A DNA stretch of 64,000 bases from Catenulispora sp. EB89 (lineage in GTDB: Bacteria > Actinomycetota > Actinomycetes > Streptomycetales > Catenulisporaceae), in the NCBI RefSeq assembly GCF_041261445.1, contig NZ_JBGCCU010000036.1:38706-102705 (forward strand), in the 5' to 3' direction. How positions within the stretch are numbered: position 1 is the stretch's first letter; the number at the start of each line of letters is the position of its first letter. Below are positions 8,448 to 16,452 of this stretch, one piece after another. The notes under the pieces are model-generated. The model had not been told where the DNA came from, searched no databases, and saw only the letters and a list, made by a program, of their open reading frames with translations. Made by a program: the position numbers and the translations under genes.

Positions 8448-9267
8448 GCGGCGCGAGGTGGAGTTCGTCAAACTCGTCGCGGCCGGCAACCACTTCGTCC
8501 TGCTAGACGCCGACCGCGACCCGCCACCGCCGGACACCGCCGCCTTCGCCGTCGCGGCCTGCCACCCGGCCACCGGCATCGGCGCGGACGGCGTCCTGGT
8601 GGTCCGCCGCACCGGTGCGGACGAGGTACGGCTCACCGTCTTCAACCCCGACGGCTCCGTCGCCAAGATGTGCGGCAACGGCGCGCGCTGCGCCGCGTTC
8701 CACGTCCTGCGCGAGGACGGCGGCTCGCAGCTGTCTGTCACCCTCGGCCGAGACCGGATGCACACCCTGCAAGCCCGCCTCGGCCCCGGCGGCGAGACCG
8801 TGGAGCTCAGTTCGCCGCAGCCGGCCGTGACCGTCGGCCCGATCCACCTCGACGGCTTCGGCGGCTTCGACTTCCACACCGTGGACACCGGCACCGAATA
8901 CGCGGTCGCGTTCGTCGACGACGTGGACCGGATCGACATGGCCACCATCGGCCCCGCCATCCGCCACCACCCGCACTTCGCCCCCGGAGGCACGAGCGTG
9001 AGCTTCGCCGAACTCCGGCCCGACGGCCTCAGGGTGCGCACCTACGAACGCGGCAACGAGGCGGAGACCCTCTCCTGCGCCAGCGGCGCGGTGGCCTGCG
9101 CCGTGGTCGCCCGAACACTGGGCCTGCCGATCCCGGACCGCGTCGCAGTGCACAACCGCTCCGCGGATCCACTGTCCGTGCGGATCGTCGGCACCGGACC
9201 GCCCTTCGTCGCCCTGACGTCGACGGGGTCGGTGGCGCGGGTGTTCGCCGGGACGGTGCCGGTGTGA
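8437..9267 (+). CDS. diaminopimelate epimerase-like amino acid epimerase
   Basis: Cofactor-independent two-cysteine racemase/epimerase fold. The 276 residues keep both catalytic cysteines: Cys79 in 'FNPDGSVAKMCGNGARC' and Cys214 in 'EAETLSCASGAVA'. The second motif departs from the DapF consensus (GAGET then ACGTGACA): it has an extra residue before ETL and ASG in place of GTG. With its location in a biosynthetic operon, this suggests a pathway-specific amino acid epimerase rather than the lysine/peptidoglycan enzyme; a housekeeping dapF should exist elsewhere. The start codon lies inside the sulfotransferase gene. It is the last gene of the operon and converges on the SDR gene. Confidence 0.85.
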   Translation: MPTERREVEFVKLVAAGNHFVLLDADRDPPPPDTAAFAVAACHPATGIGADGVLVVRRTGADEVRLTVFNPDGSVAKMCGNGARCAAFHVLREDGGSQLSVTLGRDRMHTLQARLGPGGETVELSSPQPAVTVGPIHLDGFGGFDFHTVDTGTEYAVAFVDDVDRIDMATIGPAIRHHPHFAPGGTSVSFAELRPDGLRVRTYERGNEAETLSCASGAVACAVVARTLGLPIPDRVAVHNRSADPLSVRIVGTGPPFVALTSTGSVARVFAGTVPV

Positions 9268-9322
9268 GGTGCCCGTGTGAGGTGCCGGACAAGGCCGTGA
9301 GCGGAGCTCGCCGTTCCGAGCC

Positions 9323-10801
9323 TCACCAAGGGTGCGGTCGGTAGTCCTTGAGAAACACCCCGAACAGATCCTCGCCCGCCTCCCCGCGCACCACCGGGTC
9401 GTAGACGCGTGCGGCGCCGTCGACCAGGTCGAGCGGGGCGTGGAAGCCGGCGTCGTGCAGCCGCGCCTTGTCCGGGTGCGGCCGCTCGTCGGTGATCCAG
9501 CCGGTGTCCACCGCCGTCATCAGAATGCCGTCCTGCTCCAGCATCTCCCGGGCGCTGGTGCGGGTCAGCATGTTGAGGGCGGCCTTGGCCATGTTGGTGT
9601 GGGGGTGGCCGGGGCCCTTGTAGCCGCGGGCGAACTGGCCCTCCATCGCGGAGACGTTGACCACGTACTTGCGCCGGGCGGCCGATCCGGCCATCGTCGC
9701 GCGCAGGCGGCTGACCAGGATGAACGGCGCTGTCACGTTGCAGAGCTGGACCTCCAGCAGCTCGATCGGGTCCACCTGCTCCACCTTGTGGCTCCAGCTG
9801 TTGGCGTCGTCGAGGTCCGGGACCAGGCCGCCGGCGTCGATCGCGGTGCCCGCCTCGATCAGCGCGGGGGTGGCGGAGCCGTAGGTCAGGGCGAGGGCGG
9901 TCAGCGCCTGCGGCGTGAGCTGCTTGCGGCGCGGGCCGGCCTGTCGGGGCACCGGGAGCATCGGTTGCCGGCTCATGTCGAAGCGGCCGAGGGTGGTGAC
10001 GCCGGGCAGCTCGCCGGCGGGCGGCGGCGCGTGTTCGGCGTCGATCAGCTCCTGGTAGGCGTGCGGGGACCGGCGGACGGTCTGCGCGGCGTTGTTGATC
10101 AGGATGTCCAGCGGCCCGGCGTCGCTCACCGTCTCGGCGAGCGCGATGACCTGCGACGGGTCCCGCAGGTCGAGGCCGACGACGTGCAGCCGGTGGAGCC
10201 ACTCGCCGCTGTCCGGCATCGCGGTGAAGCGGCGGACCGCGTCGTTGGGGAAGCGCGTGGTGATCGTGGTGTGCGCGCCGTCGCGCAGCAGCCGCAGCGC
10301 GATGTACATCCCGATCTTGGCCCGGCCGCCGGTCAGCAGCGCGCGCCGGCCGGTCAGGTCGGTCCGCGCGTCGCGGCGCGCCCGGTTCTCGGCCGCACAG
10401 CGCCGGCACAGCTGGTGGTAGAACGCGTCGACCTCGACGTAGCGCGTCTTGCAGACGTAACAGGACCGCGGCCGCTCCAGGATCCCGGCGATGGCGGAGG
10501 CGGTCCCGCTGGCGAGCTGCACGCCCTGCGTCTCGTCGTCGATCCGGGTGGCCGCGCCAGTCGCGGTGCGCTCGGTGACGGCACGGTCGTTGGTCGTCTT
10601 CGCCGTCCGGTTCTCCTGACGGCGCCGCCGCTTGACCTCCCGGTACACCTCGGAGGTCGCCCTGCGCAGCTCGATGGCCTGCGGATGGTCCAGCGGCAGC
10701 TCGCTGAGTTCGGACAGTGCCGCCAACACCAGGCGCATCCGCTCGGGGTCTATCCCGGCGTGGGCCTCGGCGGCGTCGGTCGTGTCGGGTCCTGCGTTCA
10801 T
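9323..10801 (-). CDS. SDR family oxidoreductase with N-terminal zinc-ribbon-like extension
   Basis: 492 residues. Residues about 1-150 are a charged extension ending in a CxxC...CxxC pattern ('CYVCKTRY' and 'LCRRC'), likely a zinc site. The Rossmann part begins at 'GRRALLTGGRAKIGMYIALR', followed by 'ILINNAAQ' and 'VVNVSAMEGQF'. The usual YxxxK active site is replaced by a His-Pro-His-Thr-Asn-Met-Ala-Lys segment in which the tyrosine seems absent, although the lysine is kept. Similar long SDRs are widespread in actinomycetes with no assigned role. It converges on the epimerase gene and need not belong to the cluster. Confidence 0.8.
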   Translation of the reverse strand: MNAGPDTTDAAEAHAGIDPERMRLVLAALSELSELPLDHPQAIELRRATSEVYREVKRRRRQENRTAKTTNDRAVTERTATGAATRIDDETQGVQLASGTASAIAGILERPRSCYVCKTRYVEVDAFYHQLCRRCAAENRARRDARTDLTGRRALLTGGRAKIGMYIALRLLRDGAHTTITTRFPNDAVRRFTAMPDSGEWLHRLHVVGLDLRDPSQVIALAETVSDAGPLDILINNAAQTVRRSPHAYQELIDAEHAPPPAGELPGVTTLGRFDMSRQPMLPVPRQAGPRRKQLTPQALTALALTYGSATPALIEAGTAIDAGGLVPDLDDANSWSHKVEQVDPIELLEVQLCNVTAPFILVSRLRATMAGSAARRKYVVNVSAMEGQFARGYKGPGHPHTNMAKAALNMLTRTSAREMLEQDGILMTAVDTGWITDERPHPDKARLHDAGFHAPLDLVDGAARVYDPVVRGEAGEDLFGVFLKDYRPHPW

Positions 10802-10956
10802 CGCCTGCCGGCTCTTTTCTGGAAACGGGCCGGGGAGCCGGTCGGGCGGACGGCCGGGACTGCTGGAGGGAAACCCGAGCGATTCTACCGGTCATGATCT
10901 ACGGCCGGTGCGCATGGTCCGATCGTGCGCGGCGCGCTCGCAGCCGCACCAGACCG

Positions 10957-11823
10957 CTACTTCAGCAGCCGCGAAAGCCGCCGGTCGGCCAGCGGCTTGC
11001 CACCGGTCTGGCACGTCGGGCAGTACTGCAGGCTCGAGTCGGCGAAGGAGACCTCGCGGATCGTGTCGCCGCAGACCGGGCATTTCTCGCCGGTGCGGCC
11101 GTGGACGCGCAGGCCCGACTTCTTCTCCGCCTTCAGGTCCTTCATCGGGAGGCCGCGGGAGCGTTCGACGGCGTCGTTGAGGGTGCTGAGGGTGACCTCG
11201 TAGAGGTTGGCCACCTCTTCGGGCGTCAGCTTGGCTGCCAGTTTGTAGGGGGACATGCGCGCCGCGTGCAGGATCTCGTCGGAGTAGGCGTTGCCGATGC
11301 CGGCCAGGACGCTCTGGTCGCGCAGGACGCCCTTGATCTGGCGGCGCTCGCCGTCCAGGAGGCCGCGGAGTACGTCGACGGTGAATTCCTCCGAGAGGGG
11401 GTCGATGCCCAGGCGCGCGATGCCCGGGACGTCGTTGGGGTCGCGGACGACGTAGACCGCCAGCCCCTTCTTCGTGCCGTACTCGGTCACGTCGATGCCG
11501 CTGCCGGCCGGCTCCTCCATGCGTACGCGCAGCGCCAGTGGCCCCTTGCCGGGCTTCGGGGGCGTCGTCGGCAGCTCCTCCTGCCAGCGGACCCAGCCGG
11601 CGCGCGCCAGGTGCAGGACCAGGTGCAGGTCGCCGGCGCTGATGTCGAGGAACTTCCCGTGGCGTCCCACTCCGCTGACGACCTGGCCCTCCAGGGCCGA
11701 CAGCGGCGGGTCGTATGTCTTGAGCGCGTGGATGGCGACCGGTGTGGCCGCCGCGACGGTGTGTCCGGCGAGGTGCTCGTCCAGGAACGCGGCCAGCGCC
11801 TGGACCTCCGGCAGTTCGGGCAT
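10957..11823 (-). CDS. Fpg/Nei family DNA glycosylase
   Basis: Base-excision repair glycosylase/AP lyase. The protein begins 'MPELPEV': Pro2 is the Schiff-base nucleophile and Glu3 the catalytic acid of this family. The helix-two-turns-helix region ('DQSVLAGIGNAYSDEIL') and the C-terminal zinc finger, with cysteines in 'CPVCGD' and 'YCPTCQ', are intact. Length 288 residues is normal. The start is fixed by the invariant N-terminus at 11823; upstream sequence open in the same frame is not homologous. Substrate preference (8-oxoguanine against oxidised pyrimidines) cannot be told from the sequence. Confidence 0.93.
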   Translation of the reverse strand: MPELPEVQALAAFLDEHLAGHTVAAATPVAIHALKTYDPPLSALEGQVVSGVGRHGKFLDISAGDLHLVLHLARAGWVRWQEELPTTPPKPGKGPLALRVRMEEPAGSGIDVTEYGTKKGLAVYVVRDPNDVPGIARLGIDPLSEEFTVDVLRGLLDGERRQIKGVLRDQSVLAGIGNAYSDEILHAARMSPYKLAAKLTPEEVANLYEVTLSTLNDAVERSRGLPMKDLKAEKKSGLRVHGRTGEKCPVCGDTIREVSFADSSLQYCPTCQTGGKPLADRRLSRLLK

Positions 11824-12031
11824 GACAGCAGTCTGCCCGCTGGCGCGGCGCCGCGCTCGCTGGGGCGGTGCGCGATGCGGTGCGCGATGCGGTGCGGGGC
11901 GAGGTGTGCGACACGGCACGTGACGGGGTGCGTCCGGCGGGTGAAAAAGGGCGCGCCGCGCTGCTGGTTCTGCGGTTTGGCGCGCCGCGTTGGCTAGATT
12001 CCGGCCATCCGCTAGTAAACCGGGAGCAGTC

Positions 12032-12925
12032 GTGCGCAAGTGCGTGTCAATGGTCGCCGTGGCCTCGGCCACCTTCGGGCTGGCCGCCTGTTCGGGCACC
12101 GATCGGGGACGGGAGCCGGCCGGCGCCTCGCAGCCCCTCAGCGCGCAGGCCGCGGCGGGGTCGCAGGCCGACGGGCACGCGGCCCGGGTGCACGCCGCGC
12201 CGGTCGCGGTGGCTCCGGCGGCGGCCCAGGGGCAGAACCCGCAGGCGGCCCCGGGTGCCCGTGCCGCCGCTCCTGCCGGCGGCCCCGGTGCACCTGCCGC
12301 CGTCCCCGGCGCTCTCGGCACTCCTGGCACCACCCCCGGCATCACCGCCGCCGGCCTCGGCCCCGTCGGTGCCCCGGTCCTCATCCCCTCCAGCACCACC
12401 GACGTCGCCCCGCAGTCGGCGCACCCGCACACCGCCGCGCCGCGTCCGGCCGCCGCGCCCGCGGCCTCGGCCGCGGTGCCCGCCTCGCCCCGGCCCGCGC
12501 CGGCTCCGCCGGCGGCGCAGGACCCGCACGCCCAGGACCCGAACCTCGCCTACGACCCGACCGCCTCGGCGACGGCGCAGATCGTGGACGCCGTCGCCGC
12601 CGCGCGCATGGACGGCAAGGCCGTCCTGCTCGACTTCGGCGCCGACTGGTGCACCGCGTGCCGGGCGCTGGACAAGGCGATGCACACGCCGAAGGCCCAG
12701 GCCGTCCTCGCGCAGTCCTACCACGTCGTGCACATCGACCTGGGCAACTCCGACCCGCAGCACATGGCGCTGGCCACGCAGTACGACGCCATGGGCACCT
12801 TCGGCATGCCGCTGCTGGTGGTCCTGAACCCCGACGGCACCGTCCGCGCCGACTCGGCGCACGTCGGCCAGCCGAAGTACGACGAGGCGGGCCTGGCGGC
12901 CTGGCTGAACCAGTGGGCGCGATGA
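12032..12925 (+). CDS. secreted thioredoxin-domain lipoprotein
   Basis: 297 residues. GTG at 12032 is preceded by CGGGAG and gives a short lipoprotein signal ending in the lipobox 'FGLAAC'. A low-complexity Ala/Pro-rich linker of about 150 residues follows, then a thioredoxin-like domain with the active site 'DWCTACRALD', close to the WCxxC site of the DsbD C-terminal domain, and a cis-Pro segment 'FGMPLLVV'. It probably acts outside the membrane in thiol reduction or disulfide exchange. Its stop overlaps the start of the DsbD-alpha-like gene (ATGA), so the two are made together. No CcdA/DsbD membrane gene is present beside them. Confidence 0.82.
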   Translation: MRKCVSMVAVASATFGLAACSGTDRGREPAGASQPLSAQAAAGSQADGHAARVHAAPVAVAPAAAQGQNPQAAPGARAAAPAGGPGAPAAVPGALGTPGTTPGITAAGLGPVGAPVLIPSSTTDVAPQSAHPHTAAPRPAAAPAASAAVPASPRPAPAPPAAQDPHAQDPNLAYDPTASATAQIVDAVAAARMDGKAVLLDFGADWCTACRALDKAMHTPKAQAVLAQSYHVVHIDLGNSDPQHMALATQYDAMGTFGMPLLVVLNPDGTVRADSAHVGQPKYDEAGLAAWLNQWAR

Positions 12926-13446
12926 AGGCCTCCAGCATCCTGACCGTCACCGCGCTGTCCGGCGTGCCGGTGCTGGCCGCGCTGGCCTTCGCCGCGACCG
13001 TGCACCGGCACGCCTCCGACGTCGGCTTCACCGACCAGGGCGTCAACGTCGCGATGCACCTGTCGCCGGACGGCACGAAGCTGCTGACCACCTTCACCCC
13101 GCAGCGCCCCGGCTTCCACCTCTACAGTGTCGGCCTGCCCGCCGACGGCATCCAGGGCCTGGGCCGTCCCACGCGCGTGGAGGTCGACGGCGCCCTGCGC
13201 AGCCGCGGTCCGCTGACCGCCGAGTCGCCGGTGCGAATGCTGTCGATGCAGGGCACTGATGTGACGTTCCCGGTCTACCCCGACGGCCCGGTGACCACCG
13301 AACTGCCGGTGGACGTGGACTCCCGCGGCACGGCGCGGGTGCTGGTCAGCTATGCCGCGTGCAGCGCGCAGGAGTGCTTGATGCCGGTGAGCTCGCATCC
13401 GGTGCAGTTGACCGCCTCCGCGCTGTCGGCGATGCGGGCCCGGTGA
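12922..13446 (+). CDS. membrane-anchored DsbD N-terminal-like protein
   Basis: 174 residues. An N-terminal hydrophobic segment ('ILTVTALSGVPVLAALAFAA') serves as signal anchor. The rest resembles the immunoglobulin-like alpha domain of thiol:disulfide interchange protein DsbD, including the cysteine pair in 'YAACSAQECLMPV', where the family has YxxC-xxxx-CxxP. In Gram-negatives this domain receives electrons from the DsbD core. Here it is a separate polypeptide translationally coupled to the thioredoxin lipoprotein, giving a split DsbD-like pair. The 3' end overlaps the convergent EamA gene by 97 bases. Confidence 0.7.
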   Translation: MKASSILTVTALSGVPVLAALAFAATVHRHASDVGFTDQGVNVAMHLSPDGTKLLTTFTPQRPGFHLYSVGLPADGIQGLGRPTRVEVDGALRSRGPLTAESPVRMLSMQGTDVTFPVYPDGPVTTELPVDVDSRGTARVLVSYAACSAQECLMPVSSHPVQLTASALSAMRAR

Positions 13447-14375
13447 GCTCGGCCGGTCCGGCCGGTCCGGTGTCCTCGCTCGATCGACTGACCCCAGTAC
13501 GTCCCGGCCAGCATCAGCGCCGCTCCGGCAACGGCCGGCGCTGCCAGGTGCTCGCCGCCGAGTGCGACGCCGGCGGCCACGGCCCACACCGGCTCGGTGC
13601 CCAGCAGCAGGCTCGCGCGGCTGGCTGAGGTGCGGCGCACGGCCCAGGTCTGCGCCACGAACGCGAACACGCTGCAGAACACCGCCAGGTACGCCATCTC
13701 GGCCCACGCGCCCGCGCCGGCGTGCGCCAGCTTCGGCAGGTCGGCGGCGGCCGGGACGACGAACAGCGCGGTCCCGACGTAGGTCTGGACGACCGTCAGG
13801 CTCAGCGGCCTGATGTCGCCGGCGGCGGTGAGCCGGCCGACGAGCGCCACGTGCCCCGCGCGCACCACCGCGGCGGCGAGCATCAGCAGGTCGCCGACGC
13901 TCGGCGTGTGCAGGCCGCCGCTGCCGCTCATCAGCAGCCCGACGGCGACGACGCAGAGCCCTGACGCGGCGAAGTAGCGGCCCGGCAGCCCGGCGCCGCG
14001 CCGGTCGAGCAGCGGCGTGAGGATGATGGTCAGGCTGATGATGAGGCCCGCGTTGGCAGCGGAGGTGTGGGCCACGCCGAAGGTCTCGATGATCAGCACG
14101 GCGGCCTGGGTGACGCCGAGGACCGCGCCGGTTCGCAGCTCGGCGCGGTTCGGGCGCAGCTGGCGGCGGGCGGCCAACAGGGCCGAGCCGGAGACGGCCG
14201 ACAGCGCGTAGCGGGCCAGCAGGACCGCCAGGACCGAGGTCGCCGCGGCTGCGGACTTGGCGGCGAGGTAGCTGGAGCCCCAGACGAACGCGACGAGCAG
14301 GAGGACCACGTCGGTGCGGTGGTCGGTGTGATGGTCAGTGCGGTGGTCAGGGCGACTGGGGGCTGCGGAGGTCAC
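13350..14375 (-). CDS. EamA/DMT family transporter
   Basis: Integral membrane protein with about ten hydrophobic helices in two EamA repeats ('VWGSSYLAAKSAA' opens the first; 'GTEPVWAVAAGVALGGEHL' near the end of the second). These drug/metabolite transporters export amino acids, purines or drugs. The GTG at 14375 has GAGGA seven bases upstream; earlier ATG codons at 14420 and 14429 lack one and would run into the regulatory region. The C-terminal tail of about 40 residues after the last helix is read through the convergent DsbD-alpha-like gene and is rich in Arg and Cys, so it may be a late extension. It is divergent from a LysR gene that probably controls it. Confidence 0.85.
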   Translation of the reverse strand: MTSAAPSRPDHRTDHHTDHRTDVVLLLVAFVWGSSYLAAKSAAAATSVLAVLLARYALSAVSGSALLAARRQLRPNRAELRTGAVLGVTQAAVLIIETFGVAHTSAANAGLIISLTIILTPLLDRRGAGLPGRYFAASGLCVVAVGLLMSGSGGLHTPSVGDLLMLAAAVVRAGHVALVGRLTAAGDIRPLSLTVVQTYVGTALFVVPAAADLPKLAHAGAGAWAEMAYLAVFCSVFAFVAQTWAVRRTSASRASLLLGTEPVWAVAAGVALGGEHLAAPAVAGAALMLAGTYWGQSIERGHRTGRTGRAHRARIADSAEAVNCTGCELTGIKHSCALHAA

Positions 14376-14409
14376 GCGGCAATCCTCGGCTTCGACACAC
14401 GATGTAGTC

Positions 14410-14424
14410 GAGAACGTCATTCTC
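14410..14424. promoter_or_regulatory. candidate LysR operator between the EamA and LysR genes
   Basis: Perfect inverted repeat GAGAA-cgtca-TTCTC in the 83-base gap between the divergent EamA transporter and LysR genes. Length and position fit a LysR-type activation site acting on both promoters. Seen directly; binding is inferred. Confidence 0.45.
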
Positions 14425-14444
14425 AACATACCGTGAAGTTTCTC

Positions 14445-14450
14445 TACACT
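14445..14450 (+). promoter_or_regulatory. candidate -10 box for a leaderless LysR transcript
   Basis: TACACT lies eight bases before the LysR ATG at 14459, and there is no purine-rich ribosome site in between. This is the geometry of a leaderless actinobacterial mRNA. No clear -35 box is visible. The inverted repeat at 14410-14424 lies just upstream. Confidence 0.4.
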
Positions 14451-14458
14451 GTCACCCC

Positions 14459-15358
14459 ATGGACGAACGGCAGCTGCGCATCCTGCGTGAACTCGGCGAG
14501 CTGGGCAGCGTCGCGGCCGTGGCCGAGGCGCTGCTCGTCACGCCGTCGGCGGTCTCGCAGCAGCTCCGGCTGCTGCAGCGCAGCGTCCCGGTGCCGCTGA
14601 CCGAGCGCTCCGGGCGGCGGCTCACGCTCACCGCTGCCGGGCAGGCGCTCGCCGACGCGGCGATCGAGGTCGAGGCGGCGCTGGCTCGGGCCCGGCAGGT
14701 GGTGGACGAGTTCGTGGCCGAGCCGAGCGGGACGGTCTCGGTCGCGGCGTTCCACAGCGCGGCGCTGGTGTTCTTCCCGCGGCTGTTGCGGGCGCTGGCC
14801 GGGCCGGGATCGCCGCGTCTGGCGCTGGCCGACCAGGACGTCGCGCAGGAGCAGTTCCCCAAGCTGACCCGCGACTACGACCTCGTGCTGGCGCACCGGT
14901 TCGACCACGCGCCGCCGTGGCCGCGCACCGTCACGGTGACGCCGCTGCTGCACGAACCGCTGGACATCGCGCTGCCGGTCGGGCACCGGCTGGCGGCCAA
15001 GGCACGGCTGACGCCGCGCGACGTGGCCGGCGAGCCGTGGGTGTCGGTGCACGACGGCTTCCCGGTGCTGCCGCTGGTCGAGGCGATCGGGACGGCCGCC
15101 GGTCGGCGGCCGGAGCTGGTGCATCGGGTGAACGAGTTCAGCGTCGTCGCCGAGCTGGTCGCGGCCGGCGGCGGCGTGATCGCGCTGCTGCCGCGCTGGA
15201 CGACGCGGCCGCACACCGGGGTGGTGCTGCGGCCGCTGTCCGGGGTGCGGGCCCGGCGGCACATCGACGTGCTGTACCGGCCCGAGGCCTCGGCGCGGCG
15301 TGCGGTGCGCACGGTGGTGGCGCAGCTGCGGACGGCGGCGGCTGAGGTGCAGGAATAG
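14459..15358 (+). CDS. LysR family transcriptional regulator
   Basis: 299 residues. The N-terminal winged helix-turn-helix ('RQLRILRELGELGSVAAVAE', then 'TPSAVSQQLRLLQ') is followed by a substrate-binding domain ('PLDIALPVGHRLAAKA', 'VAAGGGVIALLPRW'). It is divergent from the EamA transporter, a common regulator-exporter arrangement, and an inverted repeat lies between them. The effector may be the exported compound; that is inference from layout. Confidence 0.9.
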   Translation: MDERQLRILRELGELGSVAAVAEALLVTPSAVSQQLRLLQRSVPVPLTERSGRRLTLTAAGQALADAAIEVEAALARARQVVDEFVAEPSGTVSVAAFHSAALVFFPRLLRALAGPGSPRLALADQDVAQEQFPKLTRDYDLVLAHRFDHAPPWPRTVTVTPLLHEPLDIALPVGHRLAAKARLTPRDVAGEPWVSVHDGFPVLPLVEAIGTAAGRRPELVHRVNEFSVVAELVAAGGGVIALLPRWTTRPHTGVVLRPLSGVRARRHIDVLYRPEASARRAVRTVVAQLRTAAAEVQE

Positions 15359-15461
15359 CGATACCGCGGGCACCGATGAGTTTCGGCCACACCACTCGTC
15401 TGTTCTCCTGAACGGAGCGGCGCTGAAGGCTGCCCCGACACGAGAAAGCGTGGAGGACACC

Positions 15462-16229
15462 ATGGCGAACACCGAACCGGCCGGCCGCCCGCCCGTCGTC
15501 GACCTGGCCACCTGGCAGGCCGCCCGCGACGAGTTGCTGGTCCGGGAGAAGGCCCACACCCGCGCCACCGACGCCCTCGCCGCGGAGCGCCGGCGGCTGC
15601 CGATGGTCGAGTTCGACGGGTCGGTCAAGGTCGTCGGTCCCGACGGCCCGGTCCCGTTCCTGGACCTGTTCCAGGGCCGTGACGAGCTCGTCACCTACAA
15701 GCACATGTGGTGGGACGGCGCGCCGCACCAGGGGCAGTGCGAGGGCTGCACCTACGCGGCCTGGCACCTGCAGGCCGCGACCGCCTACCTCAACGCGCGC
15801 GGCGTGTCGCTGGCCGTCGTGACCGTCGGCGCCTGGGACGAAGTGGAGCCGTTCGTCGAGTTCATGGGCTACAGCCACCCCTGGTACTCGGTGCAGGGCG
15901 TCGAAGGGCCGGCCGGCGGTGACATGGGCTACGTCACCAGCTACATGCGCGAAGGCGACCGGGTCTTCATGACCTACTCCACCACCGGGCGCGGCACCGA
16001 GGTGATCAGCGGGTCCTTCGCGCTGCTCGACATGACGCCGTACGGCCGCCGGGAGGCGTGGCAGGACTACCCCGAGGGCTGGCCGGAGGGGAACGGGGCG
16101 TGCTGGTACTGGCGCACTGACGTGGACGGGAACGCCACGTGGGGTCCGACCGGCCGGCCGGCGCCGCAGTGGGGCAGGCCCGGCGCGACCGCCGAGCAGA
16201 CGCTGGGGCGCCAGGGTCATCACCACTGA
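15462..16229 (+). CDS. DUF899 family thioredoxin-like protein
   Basis: 255 residues. The sequence follows the DUF899 pattern: 'ATWQAARDELLVREKAHTRA' at the start, 'FQGRDELVTYKHMWWDG', 'CEGCTYAAWHL' (position of the thioredoxin-like motif), 'WDEVEPFVEFMGY' and 'LLDMTPYGRREAWQDYP' late. Function of the family is not established; it is often described as a predicted dithiol-disulfide oxidoreductase. ATG at 15462 has GGAGG seven bases upstream. The C-terminus ends in three histidines, probably incidental. It is a single gene after the LysR gene. Confidence 0.85.
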   Translation: MANTEPAGRPPVVDLATWQAARDELLVREKAHTRATDALAAERRRLPMVEFDGSVKVVGPDGPVPFLDLFQGRDELVTYKHMWWDGAPHQGQCEGCTYAAWHLQAATAYLNARGVSLAVVTVGAWDEVEPFVEFMGYSHPWYSVQGVEGPAGGDMGYVTSYMREGDRVFMTYSTTGRGTEVISGSFALLDMTPYGRREAWQDYPEGWPEGNGACWYWRTDVDGNATWGPTGRPAPQWGRPGATAEQTLGRQGHHH

Positions 16230-16452
16230 TCGGCCGGATGGTTTCGCCACTGTTTCGAACTGCGACGCCACTCAGCGGCCCCAGGGGTCCCACTCACCGC
16301 GCGGCGGCAACCGTTCAGCGCACCCCAGGCACCGATGGTCCAGTTCACCGGTCCCGCGCCATGTCCACCGGGGGCATCGCTACCTACGGTGACAAGGACG
16401 CGGCCGGTGTGGGCCGGCGGCGTCCGTAGCCAAGGGAAGGGACGCACCTGCC

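Noticed and set aside
8437..9267. Housekeeping dapF of lysine/peptidoglycan synthesis
   Set aside because: The altered second motif and position in a biosynthetic operon make a dedicated epimerase more likely, though a genome search is needed to decide.
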